Part shown: one piece after another, positions 35,086 to 47,204 of the stretch | Layout: the number at the start of each line of letters is the position of its first letter | How positions within the stretch are numbered: position 1 is the first letter of the stretch | From: Ignelater luminosus | Lineage: Eukaryota; Arthropoda; Insecta; Coleoptera; Elateridae | Assembly: GCA_011009095.1 (NCBI GenBank) | Contig: VTPC01089655.1 | Coordinates: forward strand, 16,597 to 80,596 | Length of the DNA: 64,000 bases | Direction of reading: 5' to 3' | Program-made: the position numbers and the translations under genes | Notes under the pieces: generated by a model | Database searches by the model: none | Told to the model about the DNA's origin: nothing | The model's input: the letters and a program-made list of their open reading frames with translations, nothing else

Positions 35086-38000
35086 TTAAATTTTCTATAT
35101 GCAAAGTCTACTATTTATTTGAAAAATTTAAAGTTATAAATTAAAGTTCAAACGTGTCAGGATGACGTAAATTACTAATTACTCTAGACGTTAAATATTT
35201 CGTCAATAGATGGTACTGAGACTAGTTCAGCAAACGCTGGCAACATGCACAAAAGTGTGCAGAAACGGTCGAAATCGTCAGTTCGTATGTATTCGTATGC
35301 CAAAGTCATTAGTAGATGAAGAAATGCGCCAAATTGTAAGCGTTGAATGTTTGCGAGGACATTTTTTGAGTTCACAACTAATCAATCTTACTGAAAATTA
35401 TAATTTTTTTGATCACGTTATTATATAGGTACTTACGTCGGTCGCAAGCGTCAAAGTAATAATTTTGGATCCATAAGAAAAATGAACTTAATGATGTTAT
35501 AGAGAATTAAGATTTAGATATAGGTGGGTCTTTTTAATAAATTGGAACTAACGAGTGTCCCAAAACTATTTACGTCAAAGCTGCTTCCTAATTGAGAGAT
35601 TTGATAGTTCTGCTTGTGGATTTAAATAAAAAATTACATTTTTATAAATCAATCATCAAAATGTTTACTCAATAACAACAGTTTTCTTGATTAATTAGTT
35701 AATTTATGCATATAGTCTACAACGGGAAACATTTTCAATATCTTTATACTTAAAGTTTCTAAATAAAACTTGTGCATTCTAGCAGATTTGACAGATATGC
35801 CAAAAGAAAAATCAAATTGACAAAAAATATAGAAAAGGATAGTACAAAACGAAATAGAAAATGCAACATCTGGTCTGGTCCGTCAAGAAGGTAATGTCGA
35901 AAGAACGGTAAAGTAGCTCCAGTTCCCCACCGACTGCACCATTCCCTTCAGGTGCAAAGGCATCCACGGAGAGCAAATCCGCTCCTAAAATAAATTTTAT
36001 AATTTGTAACGTACAGCTTTAAATATCCTTTTTTTCCCTGAATTCTTGTAATGATTAATTGCTGCAAAATTGGATCCTGTAAATTATTTAAAACTTAAAG
36101 TTCAAGAAATCCTATTTGAATTTCATAGAACACAGACAACATTGATTTTACATTAATTCTATTATTGTTTCATAAAAGAGATCAAGTAAAATTCCTGTCA
36201 ATTTTTATTTAAGTTAATTTTGCATTTATATCAACTAGAAGATGAAATATTTTCTCAGGAATGATATTCATCTTTAATTTTTGCTATTCTTTAAACTCAT
36301 CTTAATAAGCACAGTCTGCTCTTTTTATTTTAATCCTTAAAATTCCTCTACAGTTACTTAATTCCGCAAAATGTTTCTGTGGCAAGAATTTTATGAAATT
36401 AAAAGCAACTACAAAGAGCGCCGCATTTTTATATTTATTCGTTGCGACTGCATTTTATAAATAGCAGAAACGATTTATTCTTTTTCCAAGTATACCTACT
36501 TGATTCCGTAAAGAGTGGAACTTTCCTTAAAACCGTCCACGTGTTTGTGCTACTTTTTATAATTCCTTTGCAATATTGATTTTGCCCCATAAAAATAAAC
36601 ATCACCGGAAGCAGAATAAAGCAGGCTTTGTACGTACTTAAAATTAAATTTTAATGCAATTTGCAGCTTTGTTGCACCAATAAAGAAAATACGAGTACCT
36701 TCAAATTAATTCCCTTGTGTTAGTTGGCATTCAAGTCTCACAGACTACTTGTCTATAATAATGAGTTGATTGCAAAGCGACCTCTACGTATACATTATAC
36801 ATGCATCCACACATGCATATAACATCTATTTCAACCATCTCTCCAACTAATGCAACAATGCAGCAGGCTCTCGATTATGTCAGTAAATGTTAACGCTGCA
36901 TTACACTCGTTAACGCATATATTGAGTTTGGTGAAATTTGCGGACTCTACGCTGTTGTATTCGTTAGCGTTCCGGTGTTAGTGGCTCTCTTTTTTTATTG
37001 TTCCCCTGATTAGATTAGTTATTTTTTTGTTGTGGCTACTATATAAAGTGCAGCAGTAGGTGTGTGCGGTAGTTAATTCAATTTGTGCTTTATGTCCTTA
37101 AAATGCATCGGTATTCAAGCTCAACTACTAAAATTTAGTTTTGCACACGAACGTTATTTACTTTTTAACGAACGTCGAGTTTTGTTTTTGTTTGGGGGCG
37201 TATATAAATTTTTGCATACAGAGAAGAATATATGTTGACATTTTTATTACTAACGGGTGTGAATGGGGTATAAAAAAGGAAAATAAATTTTGATTTTTTA
37301 AAAGAATTTTATGGAGCGTTTTGGTTGCACGGAAAAGATACAAAGGTTTAAATCCATCGGTAAACTTGTGCACGATCGGATTACTCAAGATATTATTGCT
37401 TAGACGGATTGTAGAACAGTCTGGATGTTTTTGACAAAGACGAGAAATAATTTTTGAAAATATTAACAGAATTTCAGCAATTGTAAAGGTTAATCCTACA
37501 TCTGCGATTAAGCCATTCATCGTGTCGAATATTAAAGGTGTAGTTTATGCAACTTAAACTTCTCAACTGTTTAGCATGCGCAGGAAACATCTTTGTTGAT
37601 ATTTTCAATTAATAATTTGTTTTCAGGAAGCAAGTGCTAAACTGATTGCTATTGTAGAGCAATCTTTATTTCATACTAGTTGTAAAACAAAATCTATCAC
37701 GTTGGCGTTGAATCAAATAATATTGACAGGAAAGATAATATTTAACACCATACCAATATTTACAGTTATAGGCTAATCGGATGCAGTGGCAATGGTGCTT
37801 AAATATCAAGTTGGTACAATGTGTTTTGGTAAAAGCGAGAAACCAAACCAATTAAAAACAAATTTCTGCTGTTTCATCCAAAAAGTTTAAAATAAAATAC
37901 TACGTAATTAGGATCGATATTTTACTATGTTGCTTCTGCCTTCCTGTAGTCTTACATGTTCAGAAAGACTTCATGCCCAAAATTAAAGTCTACTTATGGC

Positions 38001-39130
38001 TAAGGGGACGGGACTCGTTGCTTTTGGCAATCCCTTAACTTTGCTTCCACTTGGCCAAAGTTAAGTTCAATTCTACAGGCGTGCTTCTGGGGTAGATAAG
38101 ATGAGAATTTTACGAAGATATCAAACTGGTTTTTAGTAATTCAGTAAAGTACAGCTAACAAAACTAATTTCTTCTGTTAGCTTTCCTCCTCTCACAGAAA
38201 ATCCAAAGCAGATAAGCGAATTCAAGTTTGGTAACATAAATAAAGCCCATTTGATAAGTATTCGACTAAACGCATTTTCAGTTGATGCCAAAAGTAGTAG
38301 TTTACGACTTCTTGAGTCGACTACGGGGGCATTATAGAATACAACCTCGATTTTGGGACTCAAATCTGAGAATCCCATTGGATTCAGATTATCTAAAACA
38401 AAGTTTTTTTTTCTAAATCGTATGTAGTCGTATATTGTTTGGCCAAGAAAGCCCAGAAACTAAAAAACATTAGAGCGAAGTTTGTGTAAACTTTAATGTA
38501 TCGTATAACCATCCAAATAATATACGAAAGAGTATCAAAATAATCCCCGCGTGCTTAATAATGGTGTGGAGACTTTCGAAAGGAGACAACTAGAGAAAAA
38601 CTCAAAAGTGTCATCGGGAAAATGATCTGCTGTAGGATATGAAAAAATTACTCGTTGATCGAGATATAAGGGATGGTGTAAACGTTGAGAAAGGATAGTG
38701 TAGCACCTACCGCCTATTCAGTTTTCACAATGTCAGTAGCACACCTAGAGCAATGCTATACTCGAATTATCTGAGTTGGTATCCGGCAGAAATGTTTCGG
38801 GTTTGGAATCGAAATCATATGGTCATATAATGACCCTAGTAGTCAATACTAAAATAAAAAAAACAGATGACAACCAAAACATAAATTAAAGAAAAATCAC
38901 TATAGAAATGGAAAGTATTGAAGTAACTGAGGATAGAAAAAAAAGAGAAAAACGTCAAAACTACCTTCTAAAAGGATCTTTTTGATCTTTCATTCATTTT
39001 TCTTACAGTGTCACTATCGTAAACTGACGCTAATACATATAAGGATGAGAAGGCAAAGAAAATAATACTAAACGTGACATGCTTCTAGCAAACCTAGACC
39101 CATAGCAAAATGGATAAAAAGCTCAAGCGT
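35086..39130. other. Non-coding DNA with a possible promoter near 37040
   Basis: No gene with recognisable motifs. Between about 36700 and 37110 the composition is more balanced than around it. Minus-strand frames at 37158-37520 and 38133-38378 have no family signature. Confidence 0.4.
37040..37071 (+). promoter_or_regulatory. Candidate TATA-type promoter
   Basis: TATATAAAG at 37040-37048 is followed about 30 bases later by GGTAGTTA, a weak initiator-like site. It lies at the end of a less AT-rich island. The only downstream frame is a 48-codon ORF at 37092 with no recognisable product, so this stays tentative. Confidence 0.25.
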
Positions 39131-39340
39131 CGCGTCATCGACGATTTGCTGTAGCATTGATTAACAAGTTAATACCTTCTCTACTATCTAAATCTTTGAA
39201 TCCATCTTGGGTGTCTCTCACGGTATTTTTTTCCGTCAAGCTTCTCCTTTTTTGTATATTGCTCCAATTATTAGGAATTGTATCTGTCTTCCATGAAATG
39301 ATTCTAAGCAGTAGTTTAGTAACCTCCTCACCCATGACTT
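39130..39340 (-). pseudogene. LINE fragment, start of reverse transcriptase domain
   Basis: Minus-strand MGEEVTKLLLRIISWKTD followed by IPNNWSNI resembles the lead-in to the reverse transcriptase domain of LINEs (GEEG...LL.I....W....IP..W). It lies downstream of, not upstream of, the C-terminal LINE piece at 39400-39835, so order is scrambled or two elements are present. Confidence 0.45.
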
Positions 39341-39399
39341 AGGTCATCAAACCCTCACGCTTTCCCAGTTTTTAATTTTTTAACACCTTTTTTATACTT

Positions 39400-40070
39400 A
39401 CCTTGTAGCTTTACATCAGCCGTTGCCGCATCCCCACTCCTGACCGCCATCGAGTCCTATCCTGGGCTTCGTCTTCCTTTAAGTTTTGTTGTTCCATAGC
39501 CTCTTTTATGTTATCATTCCAGGATAGTCTTGACCTGCCCCTTTTCCGTTTATCTGGTGGGTTCAATTTAAAGAGTTTCTTTGGTCATCGCTGATCATTC
39601 ATCCGAAATACGTGACCAAACCATTTCAAGCTTCTTCTTTCCAATCTATCCACTGCCGTATCTTGGGCTTTCATCCTTCTTCTTATCTCCTCGTTGGGTA
39701 CCCTATTCTGTTTCAAGACTCTAGCACTTCTGCATAGATAATCGATTTCCACAGCGTTGGTTCGTTGTCTGGATTCGGCTGTCAGTGTCCAAACTTCGCT
39801 TCGATACATCAAAACCGACTCTACAAAAGATCTTCCTATTCACACCTTTTTTATACTTCCGTTAGGTTAATAGTCTCGTCTTGTTCTACATCTTCTTGTA
39901 TTTTTTTTATTCTTATTTTCTTCATTATCTCTGCTCTCAAAAGTTGCTCAAAGTATTCTCTCCATATTTCCAAGATTTTAAATGTTTTCTTCAGAATTAA
40001 CTTGTCCTTCTCTAGCTCCTATATCTTTAACGGGTTTTTCTTTTCCGGAATTTTAGTATTACTCTAGTCT
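39400..40070 (-). pseudogene. LINE fragment: linker joined to C-terminal domain, RT core missing
   Basis: Minus strand: EIWREYFEQLLRAEIM (about 39970-39920) is the linker found before the reverse transcriptase core. It is followed directly by ESVLMYRSEVWTLT (about 39815) and RSLKWFGHVFRMNDQR (39585-39640), the C-terminal LINE region, then KRGRSRLSWNDNIKEAM-like and GVGMRQRL-like sequence to about 39430. The whole catalytic core between them is absent. Confidence 0.7.
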
Positions 40071-42332
40071 CCTTTCTCATTCTTTTTCCAAAATTTTCAT
40101 ATGTTTTGTTTTTTGTTTCTTTTGCCAACTGTTTAACTTTCTGTCCTTGGGTCTTGTATTCCTGAGAACATTCCGAGTTTTTATGGTTTCCTAAATCTAC
40201 AAATATTCTTCCCCCCTTATTTCATTATTAAACAATACTGTTTGCCTCATTTCATTAGTGATTTTTTATTATATTTCTAAACTCATTCCATAATTCTTAC
40301 ATTTCTAAATAGGTTCATCAACTGTTTCTTATTTTCGATTACTTTCTGGGTAATAATATCTTGGTATTTTTTTAAATATTTTTTTCTCGTTCCTAAAGTT
40401 TGTATAATTTAATACCACCTATCTTGTTTCGAACTATTGAGAATAGTAGAAATTTGACATAATCAATTCAAAAATATTCGGTTAGTCGGTAAAATCATCT
40501 TCAATTGATCTTGGTTTTGGTATTTGTATTTTTAAATCAGTTAAAAAGTTTATCTAGTACGTACTAAATTCATATTATACTAATTATAATACTAATTTTT
40601 TGTTGATATTTTTTCTTATAATTGCTGCTATCTACTTTCTTCACAGTTTTCTGGAAAAAAGTACTTTATGCGTTAAAATCTTGCACTTCTACTTCATCTA
40701 CACTCTGACCTCTTTTTGGTGTTATCCGGAGGCAATTTCTTAAGGTAAATAGTTATATAAATCTAAAAAGCAATTTAAGAACATTTAAACAGCAATAAAA
40801 AATTCTTTGTTTTCATTTCAAGAAGCACCTTCTTAAAGTAATTACCATCTATAAATAGCAACGTTCTAACTCTTAAATGAAAACTGCTAATAATAATAAT
40901 AATGATTCTCACATTTTAACGACGTAATAATAAGAGAAAACGTAATTTGTATCTCGAAATAGGTAATATATTCTTTTTTGCAAAGGTAGATGGAGAATTC
41001 TAAGCAAAATACTGGTAATAAAAGCGTCATTCACAATTTTTCACGGTTCCGTCGTCTATTCTGTTTCCCTCTGGAACACAATTTTTCTTCCAGTCCTCCC
41101 CTATTAAACATCAGGTATAAATGGTAACAAACATGGTCGCAGAATCCTATCTATTCTGAATGATAAATGGATACATTATAAGCCCGAATCGATGTTTAAA
41201 CATGCGAGTCTAATAAACGATGATATATCACCACCTTTGTGAATTCGCGGACTCGTAAATAACCCGGAATTTCCGAAAATAAATGATTGTCTTATCTATT
41301 CGTCATCATAATATAAGAGAGAAGAAAGTAGGTTCCTTTTTACTATGCCATGAAAATTTTAGTTCTGATATTCATATAAAATACGCCAGTCATAAATTAT
41401 GAAGGTATGTGACGAACAAAGAAGCGAAATTACGTTGGCTTTCCTTCTAAATTCCAGCCAGAAATTCTTGCTGCGTTCCGTTAGGACGGGACCTGCTTGC
41501 CTCAAATTGTCTCGCCGGCATATCTAGGATGATCCAGAATTCCTGTTGGACCTGACAAGAGTCATATCCTTTTCTAGGAAAATAGAAAAGCGCTTATACG
41601 TGGCGCGCCTCTTAAACCGCTTAGGTAAACCGATGATATTACCGAAAATATGTTTTCTCCCCCTTCCACTTCATGAAAATTTCTAACGGATGCGTGGTAC
41701 TGCTACCACTGCTCCTGCTGTTGTTTATTTAAACCATTATCTTTATAAGCGAGGGAGGTGGAAATTTATTAAACTTCTTACACCGTAAAATTGCCAATGC
41801 ATTATATTAACAGTAACTTTCATATATTTTTTTACATTATTTTATCCCTTCCATTTATTCTTTCATGGAGAGAAATTTACAAGATGTAAAAATTAAAAAT
41901 GGTATAGATAATAATGTAATTTTCTACGTACACACCAGTTTACAAAGATTGCTAAGCTAAGCGAAAGATTATACTTTGCTACAAAGGGATTTTCTTACTA
42001 CTCCATTACGATCGGTAAGCTTAAAACTAGATAAGTTTATTCATTCTGATGAGTAAACACGGATGTTTCCAGAGTAAGTTTTAAAGTTGTTTCAACTTTT
42101 ATTTTTGTTTGTTGAAAGGATATCTGTTCAACAGATGTAATATAGTGTTACTGTGTGGTAAGCTTATTTGAGATTTACCTTATTGCATTAAAATATACAT
42201 TAATCTTGGCAATAACGAAGTAAATATCTACTTATCCATTTATTTATATTTTTAGTTAGTAAATTTACTTATTTATGATGCAGTAAAGACGTTTTATTTT
42301 TTTCTCAAGATACAAATCAATCATTGTAATGT
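40071..42332. other. Non-coding DNA including a G+C-richer island
   Basis: 40071-41040 is AT-rich with nothing identifiable. About 41040-41790 is noticeably more balanced, lacks open frames, and contains GGCGCGCC, CCTGCTTGCCTC and homeodomain-like TAATT/AAATTACG sites. It could be conserved regulatory DNA; comparison between species would decide. Confidence 0.35.
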
Positions 42333-42664
42333 TTTTAAAAAAATATGTAAAACTGTTTTCAAGGTTTAATTTCAATTTCAATGGTCGTTATGGATTCGTG
42401 TAGGTTCTTTTCACCTGCAATGTTTGAGTTAGAAGGAGAATCTAAATTTGCTTCAATGAAACTCATAGTTGGCTTAGACACGATCAGAAAGATCATTTTT
42501 AGAGCCAATAATATTTAGTTTGATGTACTCTATCTAGATATTTTCAAAAATCTCAACAACATTCTCAAAAATGGGTCTAACACGCAATGCCTCCAAGGAA
42601 AAGATTCTAAAAAGTAGTAGACTGTGAAAACAAAACAATTTATGATATTCTTATAGATGACATA
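42333..42664. repeat. Tandem duplication, unit 1 (~332 bp)
   Basis: Matches 42665-42996 in direct orientation with scattered substitutions and small indels; shared blocks include TTTAATTTCAATTTCAATGG and GATGTACTCTATCTAG. On the minus strand both units keep an open 45-codon frame (42359-42496 in this unit) beginning MIFLI. Most differences change residues, so it need not be coding. Confidence 0.9.
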
Positions 42665-42996
42665 TTTAAAAAGATATGTAAAACTGCCTTCAAGGTTTAA
42701 TTTCAATTTCAATGGTCGTTACGGATTCGTGTAGGTTCTCTCCACCTGCTATGTTTGAATTAGAAAGAGAATCTAAATTTGTTTCAATGAAACTCATAGT
42801 TGGCTTAGTAGCCATCAGAAAGATCATTTTTAGAGCCTTTAATAGTATTTAGTTTGATGTACTCTATCTAGATATTTTCAAAAATCTCAACATTTTCAAA
42901 AATGGGTCTAACACACAATGTCTCCAAAGAAACGATTCTAAAACGTAGTAGGCTGAGAAAACAAAAAAATTACGACATTCTTATAAGATGAGATAT
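42665..42996. repeat. Tandem duplication, unit 2
   Basis: Second unit of the same repeat. The corresponding minus-strand frame begins MIFLM and ends at the same TGA, with one added codon. Confidence 0.9.
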
Positions 42997-44268
42997 TCAT
43001 CGTCATAATTAAGCCTGTGAAGCACAGGCAACGCAATCTAAGTCGTTAATGTTAAACTACTGACAAGTTAATATGAATGCAACCTGGCGCCCATGGTAGA
43101 GTTTTTTAAGGCCCCTTTGTGTAGTAGATAAGTGGTGGGTGGTACGTTTAATGTCAGTTTCACACGCTCTTACGTTGGACTTGCTTTAGATAATCCGCTA
43201 ATCATGCAAAAAGTAAGTCTAGAACTTAAAAACTTGTAAATCATACTATGCTTCAAGACTTACAGGTTGTAAGGTTGTTAAATGTCCAAAAATACTGAAA
43301 GAAACGCTAGAAAACTACTTTTGACACTTGTAGTAACAGATTATTAGTCCGAGATTACGTCATACCATTTGAAACGCAAAAGAATTTTTAGATAATCTGT
43401 AGCACTACACTGTTCGTACAAAAAGTCAGGGCTGTATTGAAGAGTATACCCGGGTATAGTTCAAAACTGTACTACACATAAATCCGAATTCGGGAAATAT
43501 GTAGGTATACATATACCAGAGGTTTCATCTAAAAAACGAATATTTTAAACAAGAAACTAGTAGAAAATTAGCTATAAATCTTCAAACCGCTACCACTCAG
43601 TTTCGTTCAATACAAGAAAGTCGCTTGGTATCGTTTTGTTTCAGTTGGTAGAGTAAACAACTACTGCTATATTTCAGAGCTGCTGTGACATAACCTATTC
43701 AACAATAGTCAGCAAAGTAAAAAAGTCATTTTTAGGTTATAATATTTCAAATGACAGCGTCTACTTGAATCGCACCGTTTAACGATTTGGATCGCTCTAG
43801 ATCTAAACCTGCATCGATATGCATAGATCGCTACGTGCATTGAGCGCGCCTAAAGTGTCCATCCTCATACTAGTTTTTTAAATTTCTAATATCCTGTTTT
43901 TCTATGGTTCTGGAAATTCTGAGTAGAACGCCAAAAACACCGATAGAGACAGCGAAAATCTATTCTAAACCTTCGAAGACATTAAATAGCAGATTACGCT
44001 AATTTTTTTAATGTTTCCTTCACTTCATGCGTCAATTCCTACTAATTATGAGTTAAGAAAAACGAATATGACAAAGAAAAATTTTTATTACCTCTAGTTT
44101 CTGTGATATACAATAGGTGAAAGTTTTTTATTTTAAGGATTAAGAGAAAACGGTAAATATTAATTACATATGCTAACAACATTAAAAGTGTGATCGTTCT
44201 TTTTTTTAAAGACACTTACATCTTAAATTGATGAAAGAACACCTACCAGGTGGTTGGATCTACAGAGA
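42997..44268. other. Non-coding DNA
   Basis: No gene. Probably includes the 3' flank of the transposase-like element that follows; a GAGCGCGCCTAAAGTG near 43838 weakly mirrors TCTGCGCGCCAAGTATC read on the minus strand at about 46215. Confidence 0.4.
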
Positions 44269-44269
44269 A

Positions 44270-45694
44270 TCAATTAGTGGTTTCGTGAAATCGCTGTCTT
44301 TTGGCTTTCCTCTTGTAAGTGAGTTCTGAAGCATCCCTACACACAAACGAGCAGTAATCCGCAAGCATTACATCACAGAAATATCCTGATTGAACCTTTC
44401 TCCGTGCACGTCACTGACAGCTCCACAACTAGTTGGGAAAAATTCAGATGGGAGTGAAGAAAATGGATTTTTAGGGACATGTTGCATACGAGTTGATGGT
44501 ATTTTTGTAGAAGTACTGTCACCAACTGAGTGTAGTTATCATCTCTTTTGTTCCCTAGAAATCTATGCATAACTCCCTTGAGAGCTTCCCAAGCTTCATT
44601 TTCTTTCCCTTCCAAAACTAGGTCAAACGCAGGATCATTTACGAGTCAACGTATTTGTGGCCCAACAAAGATGCCTTCCTTGACTTTTGCATCACTTAAG
44701 CTAGGACTTTTGCCCTTCACGTATTTAAAAACCTGGCCTTCTTGGTTCATTAAACCCAGTTTGATATGTAGGGGTAGAAGAAGAACATGTTTTAGATCTA
44801 CGAGAGGCTCGACAACGACATTTTTCTCTCTAGAGTTAAGATTTCTTGCAAGCCAATCTGCTTGAATATGATGTGACTTCCTATCCCTACTGTCCCACAT
44901 ACATAAAAAGCAACACTATTTAGTGTACCCTAATTGCATTCCTAAGAGTACAGCAATGACTTTTAGATCGCCACAGATTTTCCACTTACGTTCAGCATAT
45001 TTGATTGAGTCGAGAAGGGCTGTCATGTTTGCATAAGTCTCCTTCATGTGAACTGCATGGCCAACAGGAATAGAAGGAAAACGGTTGCCGTTGTGAAGCA
45101 ACACAGCTTTGAAACTAAGTTTGGAGGAGACTATGAATAGCCTCCATTCAGTTGGATCATGCTTCAAATTCAATCTTGTCATTAAATCATTAAAGTCACA
45201 GCAAGAAAAATATTGTTTTTCTTCTCAAAAAAGGGAAGCAGATCCCGTTGATGTTGTCTGTACTTGGAGACCCTGACATCATGTTGAAGAAAATTCTATC
45301 GCTGTAACCTTGACCTTAGAAGTCCCGCCTTCTCCTGTGAAAAGTCAAGGTCTCGAATGAGATCACTCATCTCCAATTGGCTCAATCTGTGCGGTTGACC
45401 ATCTTTTTCTTCAAAATCAGGGTAATGAGATGTTGAAGGCTTGTTGGGTTTTTCTTCTTCCACGCTGTCTTCATTTTCTACTACCAACTCATAATTTTGG
45501 GGTTGAGTAGGAATGGGTAATCTGCCTGAATGTGGAATAGGTCGAATAGCAGATGGAAGATTCGAGTATTGAACTGTTCCTTTTTTTTTCATTGACAATC
45601 CTGCCTTTATAGGCGAGTCAAGCAAAAATAGCAGTCATCTGTTAAGTTTGTAGGCTCCCGCCAAACCACAGCCACAACAAAAACCATTGATCAT
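44270..45694 (-). pseudogene. Transposase-like gene of a multi-copy arthropod family, decayed
   Basis: Reads on the minus strand from a probable ATG at 45692-45694 to a stop at 44270-44272. Landmarks in order: Cys-rich start NGFCCGCG, then a CYFC-type pair; SPIKAGLS; VQYSNLPSAIRPIPHSG; LIRDLDFSQEKAGLLRSRLQ; EWRLFIVSSKLSFKAVLLHN; CGDLKVIAVLLGMQLGYTK; CCFLCMWDSRD; EKNVVVEPLVD; LPLHIKLGLM; GIFVGPQIR; CNMSLKIHFLHSHL; and, after a frame change, ERFNQDI-like and DASELTYKRKAKRQRF. I recall the same order in many uncharacterised, multi-copy arthropod proteins. Asp in CGDLK and Glu in ERF would suit a DDE enzyme; the Asp expected in LFIDSSK is Val here. Several in-frame stops (near 44913, 44644) and frameshifts (near 45290, 44430) show it is dead. 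Function as transposase is inference. Confidence 0.75.
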
Positions 45695-46316
45695 TTTTTA
45701 TTTCTCAGCCATTCTCGTAATAAAACTGAACATGAGTTGCAACATATATGTGGAGCCCATGACTTATCCTGGTCCCCTAACTTCATATCAAAATAACGCT
45801 GGTTTATGTGAGGACAACGTTATTTCACAATAAATGTAACAAAACTTGTTCACCGAATTTACACATTTCCGTGGTATGCCGATGTAACAAATTTTAAAAA
45901 CACCCCAAAACAAGAAATTCTGCACTAATTACAACAAAAATAATATGAAATTCACCGTCACAGTGTGTTTACGTTTATAACCTACCCACAGCTAGATTAC
46001 AATATTTTGACAGTTGACTGAAAATGTAGACTATAGAGAATATCAAATGTCACTGTATCTCCAAAACAAAAGCTAATCGGTAATTTTTATGATGATTTTT
46101 GAATTCAGCCGGTGGAAATACATAAGAATCAGCTATTTTTGAGCCCGAAATATTTCCATTGTTTATTAATTTTTCAAATCAGGACTGGCGCTAAGATACT
46201 TGGCGCGCAGACCAGAAACTTACAAGACGCCTCTATGTGGTAAACAAGGGAACTGTGTGGTGCCTTTGTAGTTTTAGTTGTATTATTCATCGTTGCATGA
46301 CTTTGAGGCGGTCCAC
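45695..46316. other. Non-coding DNA
   Basis: AT-rich upstream flank of the transposase-like gene; no supported feature. Confidence 0.4.
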
Positions 46317-47037
46317 CTTGGGTGCAAAATAGATATTAAACTTGAGCGCAAATTGGGTGCAATTTTAGCGCAATTGGTTGAAAATTATGTGTATGATTGA
46401 TGCAACTTGGCTTTGCTACTAGTTGGGTGTAAGGTGCTGCAACTTTGGTGCAAGTTAGGTTCAAATTGGGTGCAAACTAAATGTGGCTTTGTTAGGTTAG
46501 GTTCAACGTCAGTGCAAGCTATGTGCAATCTTGCATCCAACTTGCACTTAAGTTGCACCAAAGATGTACGCAATCTGCGTAGAAGTTGTACCCAGTTTGT
46601 ACAAAAGCTCTACCAAAATTGCGAAAAACTTGTGCCCAACTGACATTGAAGTTTCACCCAACTTGCACCCAAAATGCCCAAAATTTGCACCAAAAATGCA
46701 CTTAATTTGCACACAATTTGTATTGACGTGCTCTCAATTTGCACAAAAGTCGTACCAAATATACATCCAATATATCGTATACCAAAGACGCATTTATTTG
46801 TGCAAAATGTGTAAAGTTGCTTCTAATTTGCACAAAACTGCCACCCAATTTGCATTAAAGCTGCACCAAATTCGAACCCAATTTGTAGTTAATTTGCACC
46901 ACAGTTTTAACAAATCTGCACCCAATTAGAACCTAATCTACGCCTTGCTGACGTTGAAAATACCTGAAATTCACACCTAACGTGCACCTAATTTGCACCG
47001 AAGGTTCATCCATGTTGTATCAAAGTTGCACTTAATT
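46317..47037. repeat. Strand-switching 11-bp minisatellite (~65 units)
   Basis: The segment resolves into consecutive 11-base units with very few phase slips. From about 46531 to 47037 units follow TGCACCCAAWT (for example TGCACCAAAAA, TGCACTTAATT, TGCACACAATT, TGCACCTAATT). From 46317 to about 46530 they follow the reverse complement (ATTGGGTGCAA, TTTGGTGCAAG, TTAGGTTCAAA). The switch lies near 46531. The whole is thus an imperfect inverted repeat with a ~214-bp and a ~507-bp arm. Open frames on both strands (46407-46643, 46564-46929, 46385-46573) are by-products of an 11-base repeat poor in stops and are not annotated as genes. Confidence 0.9.
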
Positions 47038-47204
47038 ATATCCTCTGTTTGAGAAAAATATACAGAGTACTTTCGAATTAGGGGTTATTGATAAATAATT
47101 AGCCTTGGTCCTTTTTTAAATTTTCACTTCCAATCTTCAAATAAGACACGCGAGAAAAAAATTCCCAATTTTGATAAAATTGAATCTGCGTCGGTACTCA
47201 AGTA

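Noticed and set aside
37158..37520. 120-codon minus-strand frame, considered as a chemoreceptor exon
   Set aside because: Hydrophobic but without the conserved C-terminal motifs of odorant or gustatory receptors.
46407..46929. Open frames of 78 and 121 codons with repetitive NLH/KLHQ/TQF peptides
   Set aside because: They are translations of the 11-bp minisatellite; all three frames and the other strand stay open because the unit lacks stops.
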